A DNA stretch of 64,000 nt from Chloroflexota bacterium (lineage in GTDB: Bacteria > Chloroflexota > FW602-bin22 > JACPRP01). The stretch lies in assembly GCA_016210495.1 (NCBI GenBank), contig JACQUC010000185.1:74199-138198 (forward strand), given 5' to 3'. The translations under genes and the position numbers were made by a program. The number at the start of each line of letters is the position of its first letter. Position 1 is the stretch's first letter. Positions 16,938 through 25,802 of the stretch are shown here, one piece after another. The notes below the pieces were generated by a model, which searched no databases, was not told the origin of the DNA, and saw nothing but the letters and a program-made list of their open reading frames with translations.

Positions 16938-17255
16938 CTACCGTATCAGCCACCCATAATCCTGTCTGCAATCAACGATATATTCGACGTGTACCGTCTG
17001 GTCCTTGATCTGATACAAGATCAGATACCATTTCTCCACGAACATCTTGTGATATTTGTTCGGTGGAATGAATTCTGCTGCCAGAAACGGGAAGCGCTCC
17101 GGCATTTCCTGAAGGGAGCGAATAGCGTTCATCAATTCGTTCTTCGCTTTGCGAGCGGCGGAAGGACTTCTTTGCGCCATAAACCGGACGTGGTCCGCCA
17201 GCATCTGACGGGCACGGTCGGAGATAACAACCCTATTTTGAGGCGCCTTTCCCAC
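16938..17255 (-). CDS. RelE/ParE-family toxin
   Basis: The 105-residue protein has the ParE/RelE layout: two N-terminal helices (SDRARQMLADHVRFMAQ), then strands ending YLILYQIKDQTVHVEYIVDCRQDY, where the Arg and the preceding Asp match the family. The GTG at 17255 is chosen because GAGGT lies 5 nt upstream; the longer open frame would cover the antitoxin gene. It overlaps the antitoxin by 23 bp. It acts by mRNA cleavage or gyrase inhibition depending on subfamily, which I cannot settle. Confidence 0.85.
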   Translation of the reverse strand: MGKAPQNRVVISDRARQMLADHVRFMAQRSPSAARKAKNELMNAIRSLQEMPERFPFLAAEFIPPNKYHKMFVEKWYLILYQIKDQTVHVEYIVDCRQDYGWLIR

Positions 17256-17523
17256 GCTCCACCTCGTAAATAGTGCTATCCAAATAGCTGTCCACTTCTT
17301 CAGTCGTATGTCCCGTGCGGCCGGCCAGGCGGTCTTCCTCAACAGCCAGCAGTTCTTCCCGCAGTTTCAACATTTTCTCGCGGCGGGTAAACGCCTCGAT
17401 GTCCATGACCACAAGATCACCCTCACCATTCTTCGTCAGGTATACAGGCTCTCCAGTGGACTTGCACAACGCCGCAATCTCATTGTAATTCTGTCGGATG
17501 CTCGCGGACGGTTTAATGTGCAC
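17233..17523 (-). CDS. Phd/YefM-family antitoxin
   Basis: The 96-residue protein starts with a Phd/YefM N-terminal domain (PSASIRQNYNEIAALCKSTG, VYLTKNGEGDLVVMDIEAF) and ends in a charged helix. GTG17523 follows GGGGA at about 8 nt. It should neutralise the RelE/ParE toxin encoded just downstream and repress the shared promoter at 17561-17589. Confidence 0.88.
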   Translation of the reverse strand: MHIKPSASIRQNYNEIAALCKSTGEPVYLTKNGEGDLVVMDIEAFTRREKMLKLREELLAVEEDRLAGRTGHTTEEVDSYLDSTIYEVERGKGASK

Positions 17524-17560
17524 AGTATCATCCCCTTCCTCGTAGTAATATTCTAGCCAT

Positions 17561-17589
17561 ATTATAGCGCTTTAATGCTATGAAGTCGA
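17561..17589 (-). promoter_or_regulatory. Promoter of Phd/RelE module
   Basis: On the minus strand TCGACT (17589-17584), a 17-bp spacer and a perfect TATAAT (17566-17561). Confidence 0.6.
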
Positions 17590-17791
17590 TGGTCAACCAA
17601 TAATCAGACATGCTTTGGAGCGGCGTCCTGTTTTGTTTGTAGTGGTACCGGGGTGCTACGGCGACAGAGCTTGTGCTAGAATGTTATCGATACCGCTCTG
17701 CAATCAGCCTTGGTGTGCGGCAACAGATCGAGACTACGTTGCTGGGGAAGTGTGGCATGACTTTGGCTCAAGAGCGTACACGGAGGAGTTG

Positions 17792-18367
17792 ATGGACATC
17801 CCTGTGTGGCTGTTGCTGGTGGCGCTGATCGTCCTGCTTAGCTCGGCGCTCGTCGTCGGCCTCCTGGGACTGCTGGCGTATCAGCTCGTCCTCCGCGCCG
17901 GCCGCGGCTGGCTCAGCCTTCAAGCAATGCTTATGCTGCCCGGCCTGCAACGGGACGTCGCGCAGCTCCGCGTTCAACTGAGCAAGGAGATGCTTGGCAC
18001 GAAGAGGGCGCTCTCGACGCTCAACGCCAGTCCCGCGACAAAGGGAGAGCTCGGGATCCTCGTGCGTCGTCTTGAGCGCGTCGCAAACGCCCTGGACGCC
18101 CAGTTACGCCTGCTGCGAGGCGAGCCCAGCGATGAGCTGCTGCACGAGCTTCTTCGTCCGGCACGGGCCCGGGTGGATGAGCTTGCGAGCGCCAGCAGGC
18201 GCATCCGCAAGGTCGCCTTGGCCGTGCTCGGTGGTGAGACCGACGACAGCTTGCGCCAGATAACCGCGGACGTCGACCGCGAGGTCCTGGCGCTTCAGGC
18301 AGGTGTGGACGAGCTACGGGCGTTGACTTTGAGAGAACTGGATGGTAGGCGGGAAGCCCGGCTCTAG
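17792..18367 (+). CDS. Membrane-anchored coiled-coil protein of unknown function
   Basis: The 191-residue protein has one N-terminal transmembrane helix (about 5-35). A long helical region follows, rich in Leu, Arg and Glu (VAQLRVQLSKEM, ERVANALDAQLRLLRGE, DRVDELASASRR-like stretches), likely a coiled coil. The layout resembles DUF948-like proteins but I do not recognise a family. CGGAGGAGTTG before ATG17792 decides the start; the open frame extends upstream to 17615 without support. It is monocistronic and convergent with the SBBP gene. Confidence 0.65.
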   Translation: MDIPVWLLLVALIVLLSSALVVGLLGLLAYQLVLRAGRGWLSLQAMLMLPGLQRDVAQLRVQLSKEMLGTKRALSTLNASPATKGELGILVRRLERVANALDAQLRLLRGEPSDELLHELLRPARARVDELASASRRIRKVALAVLGGETDDSLRQITADVDREVLALQAGVDELRALTLRELDGRREARL

Positions 18368-18455
18368 TGCGCAATCGGGCGGTTTTCCAGAGGCATCCAC
18401 GGTCAAAATATCACCTCGCCCCGGCCTATGAGCGGGACAATGCCTGTTCCTCCCT

Positions 18456-21431
18456 CTACGGCGCCCGATGTAGCCCATCCATCGGCATCTCTCGCGCTGG
18501 GAGTGTCTGTTCAGACGCGATCGGACTCTGCGCCGCGCCTGAATGCGCAGAGACCCCGGCGGAACTTGGAGTCGTGCTGGTTGCGTTGAAGACCAGGAGG
18601 AAGTTATCGAAGCGCGCCTCAAAGTTCGCCTGGTACCCGCTGGCCGCTAGCCCGACGTAGCCTCGTCCAAACGTGCTGTCGCCGAGCTGTGTCACCAACT
18701 GTCCGTTGAAGTAAAGCTGAATTGTCGTTCCCCTACGCACCACCTTCAATCGGTTCGTCAAGTTACCCGGGCGGATCGCCGAAGATGGATTGGGTCCGAG
18801 TAAGAGTGTCCACGCGCCGCTCGCATTATCGTGGCTACGCAGCCAGTACCTCTCATTGTAAATTTGGAACGCGTAGTAACCGCCGCTGCCCGAGCCGAAG
18901 TACAAGCCATACCCACCACCCACGTAGTTGTCCGCACGCGCATCGACCTCCACCCTGAAATCGGCCGCATCCATGCCTAGCCCGGCCCGAACCATATAGC
19001 CAGCTTGTTTGACCAGAATACGGTACTCGCCATTGTCGTACCCCCGCGACGCCACCTCGTCTTCTCCAACGGGCCACCCGCTGCCTGGATTGCCGAAATG
19101 GTCGTAAAACGGCAGGTAGGTTGAGCTAGCCAGAACAGGCAGGTATGCCCGCCCCATTACGGTTGTATCCCACGCCCGCAGCTTGGTCACGAAGGCGTCC
19201 TCGGACAGGCCGATACGGGCGGTCTGGAAAGCTCCACTGGTCGTTGGAAAAGAGCCTGTCGCAGTGAATCCGGCGACGTAGGCGTTGCTGATTCCGTCGA
19301 CGGCGATGCCGTAGGCTCCGTCGCCCCCTTGATCCCCCCCAAGATACGTTGAGTACGTTAGCCTGGTGCCCGATGCATTGAATCTGGCGACGAAAGCATC
19401 GCCGTAATCCCAAGGGCCGCCATAAGTTGTGCTTAGTACCCGCGGTGTCGTCGGGAGGTCGCTCGACCTAGTGTAGCCGGCAATGAAGGCATTTCCTGCT
19501 CCATCAATGGCAATGGCCCGGCCCTCTTCTCCTGCGGTGCCGCCCAGCAGCGTCGAGTAGACGAGTCCGCTACCCGAGGAGTTGACCTTCGTAACGAAGG
19601 CATCCCCGTAAGCCAAGTCGCCACCTGCGTAGGTAACCTGGAACGCGTTGGGCGTCGTCGGGAAATCGGACGAAAGCGTGTTGCCTGTGACAAACGCATT
19701 GCCCGCCGCATTCAGGGCGATACTCGTGGCGAAATCCCATGCCACACCACCGAGGAAAGTTGAGTAGACGAGAGAATTTCCGCTCGCATGTAGCTTGGCG
19801 AGGAAAGCATCGCTGCCGCCATTGTGCGTGGTATCAAAAGCCCCCGCAGTGGTCGGGAAACGAGTCGAGTAGGTGGAGCCTGCCACGTACGCGCTGCCAG
19901 TGCCATCCACGACGACGCTCGCGCCGGTTTCCGTACTATCGTCGCCTCCCAAAAGAGTAGAGTAGACGAGCGCGCTGCCGGAAGAATTCAACTTGGTAAC
20001 GAACGCGTCACCAGAGTCCCCGAGAGTTGTCTGAAGCGCACCTGTGGTAGTGGGGAAACCGACGGAGGTTGTCGCCCCGACTACGTAGCTGTTGCCCTGT
20101 GAGTCCAGGGCAATCTTGCCGGCCCAGTCTGATCCGGTGCCGCCAAGAAAGCTCGAATAGGCGAGTGCGGTACCAGTCGAGTTCAGCTTAGCGACAAAGC
20201 CATCGTAGTCGCCCCCGCCATATGCCGTTTGGAAGGAGCCGGCGTTGGTCGGGAAGTTGGTCGACCTTGTCCACCCGGCAACGTAAGCGTTGCCCTGGCT
20301 GTCCAACGAAATCCCGACGCCCCGGTCCCAGTCATTGCCGCCGACGTGGGTAGAATAGGCGATGCCTGTGCCTGTAGAGTTCAGCTTGGTCACGAAGACA
20401 TCTTTGCTGCCGTTGGAGCTGTTGTCGAAGCTTCCAGGCGACGTCGGGAAATTAGCTGAGTCCGTGTCGCCGGTAACATAGACATTCCCGGCGGCGTCCG
20501 CCGTCATTCCCCAACTCCAATCGTAGCCACTCCCTCCTAGAAACGTGGAAAACGCCAGGTCCCAAGAGGAGGTCAATGTCAGCGGCAATGCCGCCAATGC
20601 GCGCGGCCCAACAACTGATGCAAAGGGGAACGTTACTGCCGAGCCGGCCACCGAAGGAGTCCGTGCCGCTGAGGATCCGTACAAACCTATGGATTGTTCC
20701 ACTGCCGGTGCCTCGACGCTCGCCAGTTGTAGGGTGAACGAGCCTAGCTCAGTGCTCACTTTCAGCAGGCCGGCGTCCTCTACGGACAACTCCCTTGCCC
20801 CATCAACGACGAGCCGGACGTCTGTCAGCATCGCCAATCCCGCTCCCGTGTCGCGCACCACAAAGCGGTGGGCAAGGCGGCCGCCTTCTCCGGCAATCTC
20901 CAGGTCAACCCCCGGGTAGATGTCGACGTAGCGCACTCCACCCCATACTGGCACGTTTGATCGCCATTTCCTGGGATCGTTGCCGAGGAAGTAGGAGATG
21001 ACCGTTTGCTGGCGGTTGAAGCCTTCAATCCGTGGTTGCGGGTTGGCTTGGGAGTACGAGAAGCGCAGATTCACACCGCGCTGCGGCGCTCGCGGCAGGC
21101 TATCGGTCGTACTGCGCTGAAGCCAATCGTAATATTCCGCATCTCGAGAGGGGAGTTTCTCCGACAGAGAAACCCACATGGCATCGTCGGCCAGGAAAAC
21201 CGCGCCCGCTGAGCCACGCACCCGAAAACGCACTCCGGGTTCAAACTGTCCGACGTTCTCAACGAACCATATGGGCGAATTCCCGATATGTGTGCTTTCG
21301 GGCACTCTGATCGGACGAGAGAGCATTCCGGGTGCCTGCCAATAGGCAATGCGTGATGCTCCGCTCGCTGGTGGTATTTGACCAAGTGATAATAATATGA
21401 TGAACCTCGCGAGTAGGAGCGTTTTGGCCAC
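18456..21431 (-). CDS. Large secreted SBBP-repeat beta-propeller protein with C-terminal lectin-like domain
   Basis: The 991-residue protein begins with a signal peptide (VAKTLLLARFIILLSLG). A DUF7948-like domain follows (FVENVGQFEPGVRFRVRG). Seven SBBP repeats of about 60 residues come next, each with a [ST]xxLGG and GNAYVAGxT core; they should fold as a beta-propeller. The C-terminal 230 residues resemble LamG or 3-keto-disaccharide-hydrolase-type sandwiches (YGLYFGSGSGGYYAFQIYNE). It is probably a cell-surface protein binding glycans. GTG21431 is chosen because GGAGGT lies 7 nt upstream and a consensus promoter sits at 21513-21541, inside the longer open frame. No sorting signal is seen. 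Confidence 0.85.
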   Translation of the reverse strand: MAKTLLLARFIILLSLGQIPPASGASRIAYWQAPGMLSRPIRVPESTHIGNSPIWFVENVGQFEPGVRFRVRGSAGAVFLADDAMWVSLSEKLPSRDAEYYDWLQRSTTDSLPRAPQRGVNLRFSYSQANPQPRIEGFNRQQTVISYFLGNDPRKWRSNVPVWGGVRYVDIYPGVDLEIAGEGGRLAHRFVVRDTGAGLAMLTDVRLVVDGARELSVEDAGLLKVSTELGSFTLQLASVEAPAVEQSIGLYGSSAARTPSVAGSAVTFPFASVVGPRALAALPLTLTSSWDLAFSTFLGGSGYDWSWGMTADAAGNVYVTGDTDSANFPTSPGSFDNSSNGSKDVFVTKLNSTGTGIAYSTHVGGNDWDRGVGISLDSQGNAYVAGWTRSTNFPTNAGSFQTAYGGGDYDGFVAKLNSTGTALAYSSFLGGTGSDWAGKIALDSQGNSYVVGATTSVGFPTTTGALQTTLGDSGDAFVTKLNSSGSALVYSTLLGGDDSTETGASVVVDGTGSAYVAGSTYSTRFPTTAGAFDTTHNGGSDAFLAKLHASGNSLVYSTFLGGVAWDFATSIALNAAGNAFVTGNTLSSDFPTTPNAFQVTYAGGDLAYGDAFVTKVNSSGSGLVYSTLLGGTAGEEGRAIAIDGAGNAFIAGYTRSSDLPTTPRVLSTTYGGPWDYGDAFVARFNASGTRLTYSTYLGGDQGGDGAYGIAVDGISNAYVAGFTATGSFPTTSGAFQTARIGLSEDAFVTKLRAWDTTVMGRAYLPVLASSTYLPFYDHFGNPGSGWPVGEDEVASRGYDNGEYRILVKQAGYMVRAGLGMDAADFRVEVDARADNYVGGGYGLYFGSGSGGYYAFQIYNERYWLRSHDNASGAWTLLLGPNPSSAIRPGNLTNRLKVVRRGTTIQLYFNGQLVTQLGDSTFGRGYVGLAASGYQANFEARFDNFLLVFNATSTTPSSAGVSAHSGAAQSPIASEQTLPAREMPMDGLHRAP

Positions 21432-21512
21432 CGAAGCGACCTCCAGAGCAAATCGAACAGGCGACAGAAGAACGCGGCGAATAGCCTGGCGTGGGAATGG
21501 TCTAGTGCCGGT

Positions 21513-21541
21513 ATTATAAGTCTGTCCTGTGGCAGCGTCAA
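21513..21541 (-). promoter_or_regulatory. Promoter of the SBBP protein gene
   Basis: On the minus strand TTGACG (21541-21536), a 17-bp spacer and a perfect TATAAT (21518-21513). The leader is about 75 nt. Confidence 0.65.
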
Positions 21542-21723
21542 TGTTGAGGTGCCGCATGTCTTGCGCGGTTATTACTGCCGGTGCTATGCACATTGTGCAT
21601 TGATACGTCCTATATTGCCGATGGCAGTGGGGCCGTAGCCGCACGGCTTTTGGCCTGCGTGGGGCGGGGCATCAAAGGGTGCAACCATACGCAATTGGCA
21701 TAACTTGGTGTCCGGATCCCCCC

Positions 21724-21754
21724 TTGACCCTGACGTTACGTCATAGTGTATAGT
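21724..21754 (+). promoter_or_regulatory. MerR-type promoter with 19-bp spacer and operator
   Basis: TTGACC (21724-21729) and TATAGT (21749-21754) are 19 bp apart, the overlong spacing that MerR-family activators correct by DNA distortion. The spacer holds the palindrome TGACGTTACGTCA (21731-21743). It lies 18 bp before the MerR gene start, so autoregulation is likely. Confidence 0.8.
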
Positions 21755-21772
21755 TGCACCGGAGGTGAGGGG

Positions 21773-22531
21773 ATGCCTTACACCATCAAGAAAGTGGCCG
21801 ATCTGGCTGGGCTGACCGTCCGCGCGCTGCACCACTACGACCACGTCGGTCTGTTGCGGCCGGCGGCACAGAACGAGGCGGGGTATCGGCTGTATGCGGA
21901 GGAGGACCTGGAACGCCTCCAGCAGATTCTTTTCTTCAGGGAGTTGGGATTCAGTCTCAGGGATATCAAGGCAATCGTCGACAGTCCGGATTTCGACCGC
22001 AAGGAGGCGCTGATGGCGCACCGGAAAAGCCTCCGCGAGCAACAGGAGCGACTGGCGAAGCTCGTCGCGTCTGTCGAGCGGACGATCGAGGCGCTGGAAA
22101 GGGGAACGTCAATGGACGAGAAAGAGATGTTTGATGGTTTCGACAGGGCCAAAATGGAGGAGTATCGCGAGGAGGCGCGTGCCCGCTGGGGTGCCGAGAG
22201 GGTCGACGAGTCGTATCGTCGCGTCGCCAAGCTATCGAAGGTGGAGTGGGAAGCAGTGGAGGCCGAAACCGAGGCGATCAACAAGAACCTGGCCGCGTTG
22301 ATGGACTGTGACCCGGCGGACCCCGCGGTCCAGCAATGGATCGGGCGCTGGTTCCAGTTGATCGACGAGCGCTACTACGACTGCACGCCGGAGACCTTCC
22401 GCGGCCTCGGCGAGTTGTACGTCAGCGATAGTCGCTTCACCGCGTTCTACGAGAGGTACAGGCCAGGTCTGGCCGAGTTTGTGCGTGCGGCGATGGCCAT
22501 CTACGCCGACGAAATGGAACGCATGGAGTAG
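21773..22531 (+). CDS. MerR-family transcriptional activator, TipAL-like
   Basis: The 252-residue regulator has a MerR winged helix (YTIKKVADLAGLTVRALHHY, residues 2-21, through about 70), a coiled-coil dimerisation helix (80-120) and a C-terminal TipAS/antibiotic-recognition domain (from about 125; WGAERVDESYRR, GRWFQLIDERYYDCTPE). TipAS domains bind thiopeptides and other drugs. GGAGGTGAGGGG before ATG21773 fixes the start. The neighbouring rifampicin-phosphotransferase-like gene is convergent, so it is not in the same operon, but both hint at antibiotic response. Confidence 0.92.
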   Translation: MPYTIKKVADLAGLTVRALHHYDHVGLLRPAAQNEAGYRLYAEEDLERLQQILFFRELGFSLRDIKAIVDSPDFDRKEALMAHRKSLREQQERLAKLVASVERTIEALERGTSMDEKEMFDGFDRAKMEEYREEARARWGAERVDESYRRVAKLSKVEWEAVEAETEAINKNLAALMDCDPADPAVQQWIGRWFQLIDERYYDCTPETFRGLGELYVSDSRFTAFYERYRPGLAEFVRAAMAIYADEMERME

Positions 22532-22755
22532 TGACTCAATCAAGCGGACGCTATCTGTCGCGCTCGCGCGCTTTGCCCTGGGCAAGCGAGATAACGGGCA
22601 TGCGGCGCAGACTTATCGTGGAGACAGGACGCCCATGACCGGCCTTTGTAAGGCGTGGCGGGGTTCTAGGGATGTTGAGCCCGCAGAAGATGTCAGAGGT
22701 GAACGTGGCCATCATGCACAGTCTGGCACTCGATGGTTGATCACAGTCGCCAAGA

Positions 22756-25464
22756 TCACTCTTCCAGCACCACCACTCGCCCCGCGCCACCGTCGACGCG
22801 CACCAGTTGGCCGGTTCGCAGACGTCTGGTGGCGTCGTGGACGCCGACGACGGCGGGAATGCCGTATTCGCGGGCCACGACGGACCCGTGGGTCATCATG
22901 CCGCCCAACTCCATCACCAGCCCGCCCGCGCTGAGAAACAGCGGCGTCCAGCCGGGATCGGTGGCCGGGCAGACGAGGATTTCGCCGGGCTCCAGCCGCA
23001 CGCCGCGCGGGTCGTGCACGACGCGCACTTTGCCCTCGACCGTCCCCGGTGAGACGCCATCACCCGTAAGATATTCTGCCCCTGCCTCGGCGACGCCCTG
23101 GTAGAACACCTCGCCGGTGCTCAGTAGCAGGCGCGGGATCTGTCGCCGGGTGAGCTCACGCTCGTACTCCGCACGCTCGCGGCTTGCAATAGCTCTCAGA
23201 TCGACGCCTTCGCCTTTGGCGAGCGAGCGCAGCGTGTCGAGCGGGACGAAGAAGATGTCCTCGGCGTGCTCCAGCTTCCGCTCCGCCACAAGAGAGCGGC
23301 CAGAGTCGAGCAGGGCGGTTCGAAGAGCGTCGAGGAGCTTGACGAGATAGAACTTGGGCATTTCGCGCATTCCCGCCAGCAGGCGCATCCGCCGGATGGC
23401 CGCACCTAGCAGGCGGGCGCGTAGCCTGCCTTTTCTCTGCCGCACCCCATCGACGAATGCCGCGGCGAGGTGTTCGGCCTGGGCACCTGCCCTCCGGAAC
23501 AGGCGATCTGGCGCGAGATCGGGATCGCCGATCTGAAGAAAGCTGCGCAGGCTCTGGATGATCGAGCGCGGGTCCTCCCGCCAGCGGGCTCGGCCGATGT
23601 CGATCTCGCCTACGGCACGCATCCCGTACTCGTCCAGGAACCTTCTTAGCGCCTCCTGCGCCGCCGAAGGCAGCTCGCCGTGCTCGTAGGCGGTGGCAAT
23701 CTCATCGGCGGAGAGGCTCTCGAATGCCGCCCGCGCCGCCGTGTCGGACCGGATGATCTCCGCTTCAGCCCACAGCTTCAGGTCCATCTGCGTTGTCGGA
23801 TTGCCCGGGAGGCCGCGCAGGAGTCGCCGCACCGCCCCGGGCTCGGCGCCGGCCCACGCCACCAGCCAACGATCGACGACTCCTATGGCGAGCAAGCCGG
23901 GAATCATCGTGGGAGCGAGCGTCTTGAAGATCACCTTCGGCAAGACGCTCGGGGCATAGTGGTCGACAAGGTCAAGTCGTGCCTCTAACGGGGTCCTTCG
24001 CGCGGGATGACTTTCTATTGCCTGTCGCACCTCGGCAACATAATTGTCCGCTTTCCTTACGGCGCGTTCGCGCACAGGCATGGGGCGTAGCCACGTCTTC
24101 ACCGCACCCACGATCACCGGCCGAAACCCAAGAATCAACCGGAGAATGCGGGCCAGGCCCACGACCGCCGTCGTCTCGATCCGGCCGCTCGAGATCAAGC
24201 CCAGGGCCGCCTCCCGCGCACCGGGATCGGCGTTGGCGAGCAGGAGGAGAATGAGCCGCCGGAGCCGCCTGTCGCTGAGGGGAACCGTTGCGTCGATAAA
24301 TAGGCGTCCGCCGGCCGCGATCACGATGTCACCTATCGAACGCCGCACGCCAAGGTTCCGGAAGATGCCCGTGAAAAGAAGTGTCAGAACGTCTCGACCC
24401 AGGGGTGTAAAAGGCTCGACCACGCCCTGCAGCGAGTTTAGGCTGAAGAAGACCCGCAGATTCTCGGAGCGCAGCAGCGACTCCGACACAGGGTAAAGTG
24501 ACGTGATGGGCCTGGATTGCAACACATACAGTTTGCCGTCCGCGACAGCCCACTCGATATCCTGCGGCGACGCAAAATGGTCCGCGACGCGGCCCGCAGT
24601 TCGGGCAAGTTCGAGGATCTGGGCGTCGGTTAAGGCTTGCTGCTGGCTTTTCTCTTGCGCGAGCGTTTCCGTGCCGCCTTCCCTTCGGGGGAGGACGGCC
24701 AGGGCCTTCGCGCCGAGCTTGCGCGACACGATGCGCAGATCGGGCCGGCTGATGACGTAATGATCCGGCTCGACCCGCCCGGAGACGATGGCCTCTCCGA
24801 GGCCGAAGCTGGCGTCGACCACCGTCTCGCCTCGATGGCCCGTGAGCGGGTTTGCCGTGAACACGACGCCGGAAACCTCGGCCGAGACCATCCGCTGCAC
24901 GACGACCGCCAGGGCTAGGTCGCCCGAGGGGATTCGGTTGCGCGCGCGGTAGCCGATGGCGCGTGCCGTCCACAGGCTGCCCCAGCACGTTTTGACCGCC
25001 TCGAGGACGGCGTCTGGGCCGATGATGTTCAGGTAGGTATCCTGCTGGCCCGCGAAGGACAGTCCGGGCAAGTCCTCGGCCGTGGCGGATGAGCGTACGG
25101 CGACCGGCGGATCGCCCTCGATAGCCCGCGGCATACTTGCGTAGGCGAATTGAATCGACGCCGCGATCTCGCCGGGCACGATGCCGCCGCCAAACAGGGC
25201 GCGAATTTCTTTTGACGTGGCTTCTAGCGCAGTTGGGTCATCGGGCGACACCGCCTCAGCCAACTCCAGCAGCCGCGCTCCGATGCCATTGGCTTCGACA
25301 AAGGCGCGATACGCATCGGTCGTCACGACGAACCCCGGCGGCACCGCGAACCCGGCGCGGGTGAGCGCGGCGAGGCTTGCCCCCTTGCCGCCGGCGCGGG
25401 CGAGCGTCGCTTCGGCCGAACACAGTGGCAGTATCAGTCCCTTGTCCTCCACTCGTTCAGCCAC
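22756..25464 (-). CDS. PEP-synthase-like phosphotransferase, rifampicin phosphotransferase (RPH) type
   Basis: The 902-residue protein has an N-terminal ATP-grasp/PPDK_N domain (GGKGASLAALTRAGFAVPPGF near 25-45; VAVRSSATAEDLPG; SGVVFTANP) and a C-terminal swivelling His domain, GGMMTHGSVVAREYGIPAV with H859. The PEP/pyruvate-binding barrel that ends true PpsA and PPDK is absent. In its place lies a middle region of about 450 residues. This three-part layout is that of rifampicin phosphotransferases, which move the beta-phosphate of ATP to the drug, but other substrates are possible. The GTG start overlaps the PIN-like gene upstream by 31 bp. The intergenic stretch 22532-22755 shows nothing recognisable. 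Confidence 0.8.
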   Translation of the reverse strand: MAERVEDKGLILPLCSAEATLARAGGKGASLAALTRAGFAVPPGFVVTTDAYRAFVEANGIGARLLELAEAVSPDDPTALEATSKEIRALFGGGIVPGEIAASIQFAYASMPRAIEGDPPVAVRSSATAEDLPGLSFAGQQDTYLNIIGPDAVLEAVKTCWGSLWTARAIGYRARNRIPSGDLALAVVVQRMVSAEVSGVVFTANPLTGHRGETVVDASFGLGEAIVSGRVEPDHYVISRPDLRIVSRKLGAKALAVLPRREGGTETLAQEKSQQQALTDAQILELARTAGRVADHFASPQDIEWAVADGKLYVLQSRPITSLYPVSESLLRSENLRVFFSLNSLQGVVEPFTPLGRDVLTLLFTGIFRNLGVRRSIGDIVIAAGGRLFIDATVPLSDRRLRRLILLLLANADPGAREAALGLISSGRIETTAVVGLARILRLILGFRPVIVGAVKTWLRPMPVRERAVRKADNYVAEVRQAIESHPARRTPLEARLDLVDHYAPSVLPKVIFKTLAPTMIPGLLAIGVVDRWLVAWAGAEPGAVRRLLRGLPGNPTTQMDLKLWAEAEIIRSDTAARAAFESLSADEIATAYEHGELPSAAQEALRRFLDEYGMRAVGEIDIGRARWREDPRSIIQSLRSFLQIGDPDLAPDRLFRRAGAQAEHLAAAFVDGVRQRKGRLRARLLGAAIRRMRLLAGMREMPKFYLVKLLDALRTALLDSGRSLVAERKLEHAEDIFFVPLDTLRSLAKGEGVDLRAIASRERAEYERELTRRQIPRLLLSTGEVFYQGVAEAGAEYLTGDGVSPGTVEGKVRVVHDPRGVRLEPGEILVCPATDPGWTPLFLSAGGLVMELGGMMTHGSVVAREYGIPAVVGVHDATRRLRTGQLVRVDGGAGRVVVLEE

Positions 25465-25802
25465 CCTGCCCGGCCGATCCAGTCGGCAGAGTCTGTTTGC
25501 GACAGCAGCCGATCAAGTGCCTCGATAATGTCGCGCAAATTCCATCTGCTTTGGGCAGCGAGAACGATGCCACCGTGATGCTGATATCGCCTGGCCAGCA
25601 CGATGAAGTCGCGTACATTGAAAGTGAAGATGCACCGGCCGTCGGCTGTAGCTCCTAACAACTGTGCTTCGTCGCTGGCGTCGCGGGATACCCAACTATT
25701 CGGAGTGCGTGTCACATCGTGACCGCGCGCCAGAAGATCCCTATGCAGCCTCCTAATCGAGGTGTCGGCGTCGAGGTGTAGGCGCAGCCTATTAGCCTGC
25801 AT
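25434..25802 (-). CDS. DUF5615 PIN-like toxin
   Basis: The 122-residue protein shows the DUF5615 PIN-like pattern: RLHLDADTSIRRLHRDLLARGHDV at the start, DASDEAQLLGATADGR in the middle, and FTFNVRDFIVLARRY carrying the second acidic residue. These proteins pair with DUF433 antitoxins, as here. The ATG at 25802 lies inside the 3' end of the antitoxin gene, giving an 11-bp overlap; a longer frame to 25835 is less likely. Ribonuclease activity is inferred from the fold. Confidence 0.8.
   Translation of the reverse strand: MQANRLRLHLDADTSIRRLHRDLLARGHDVTRTPNSWVSRDASDEAQLLGATADGRCIFTFNVRDFIVLARRYQHHGGIVLAAQSRWNLRDIIEALDRLLSQTDSADWIGRAGWLNEWRTRD

Noticed and set aside
22756..25464. Annotation as phosphoenolpyruvate synthase or pyruvate phosphate dikinase
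   Set aside because: The C-terminal PEP/pyruvate-binding barrel is missing; the protein ends shortly after the swivelling His domain.
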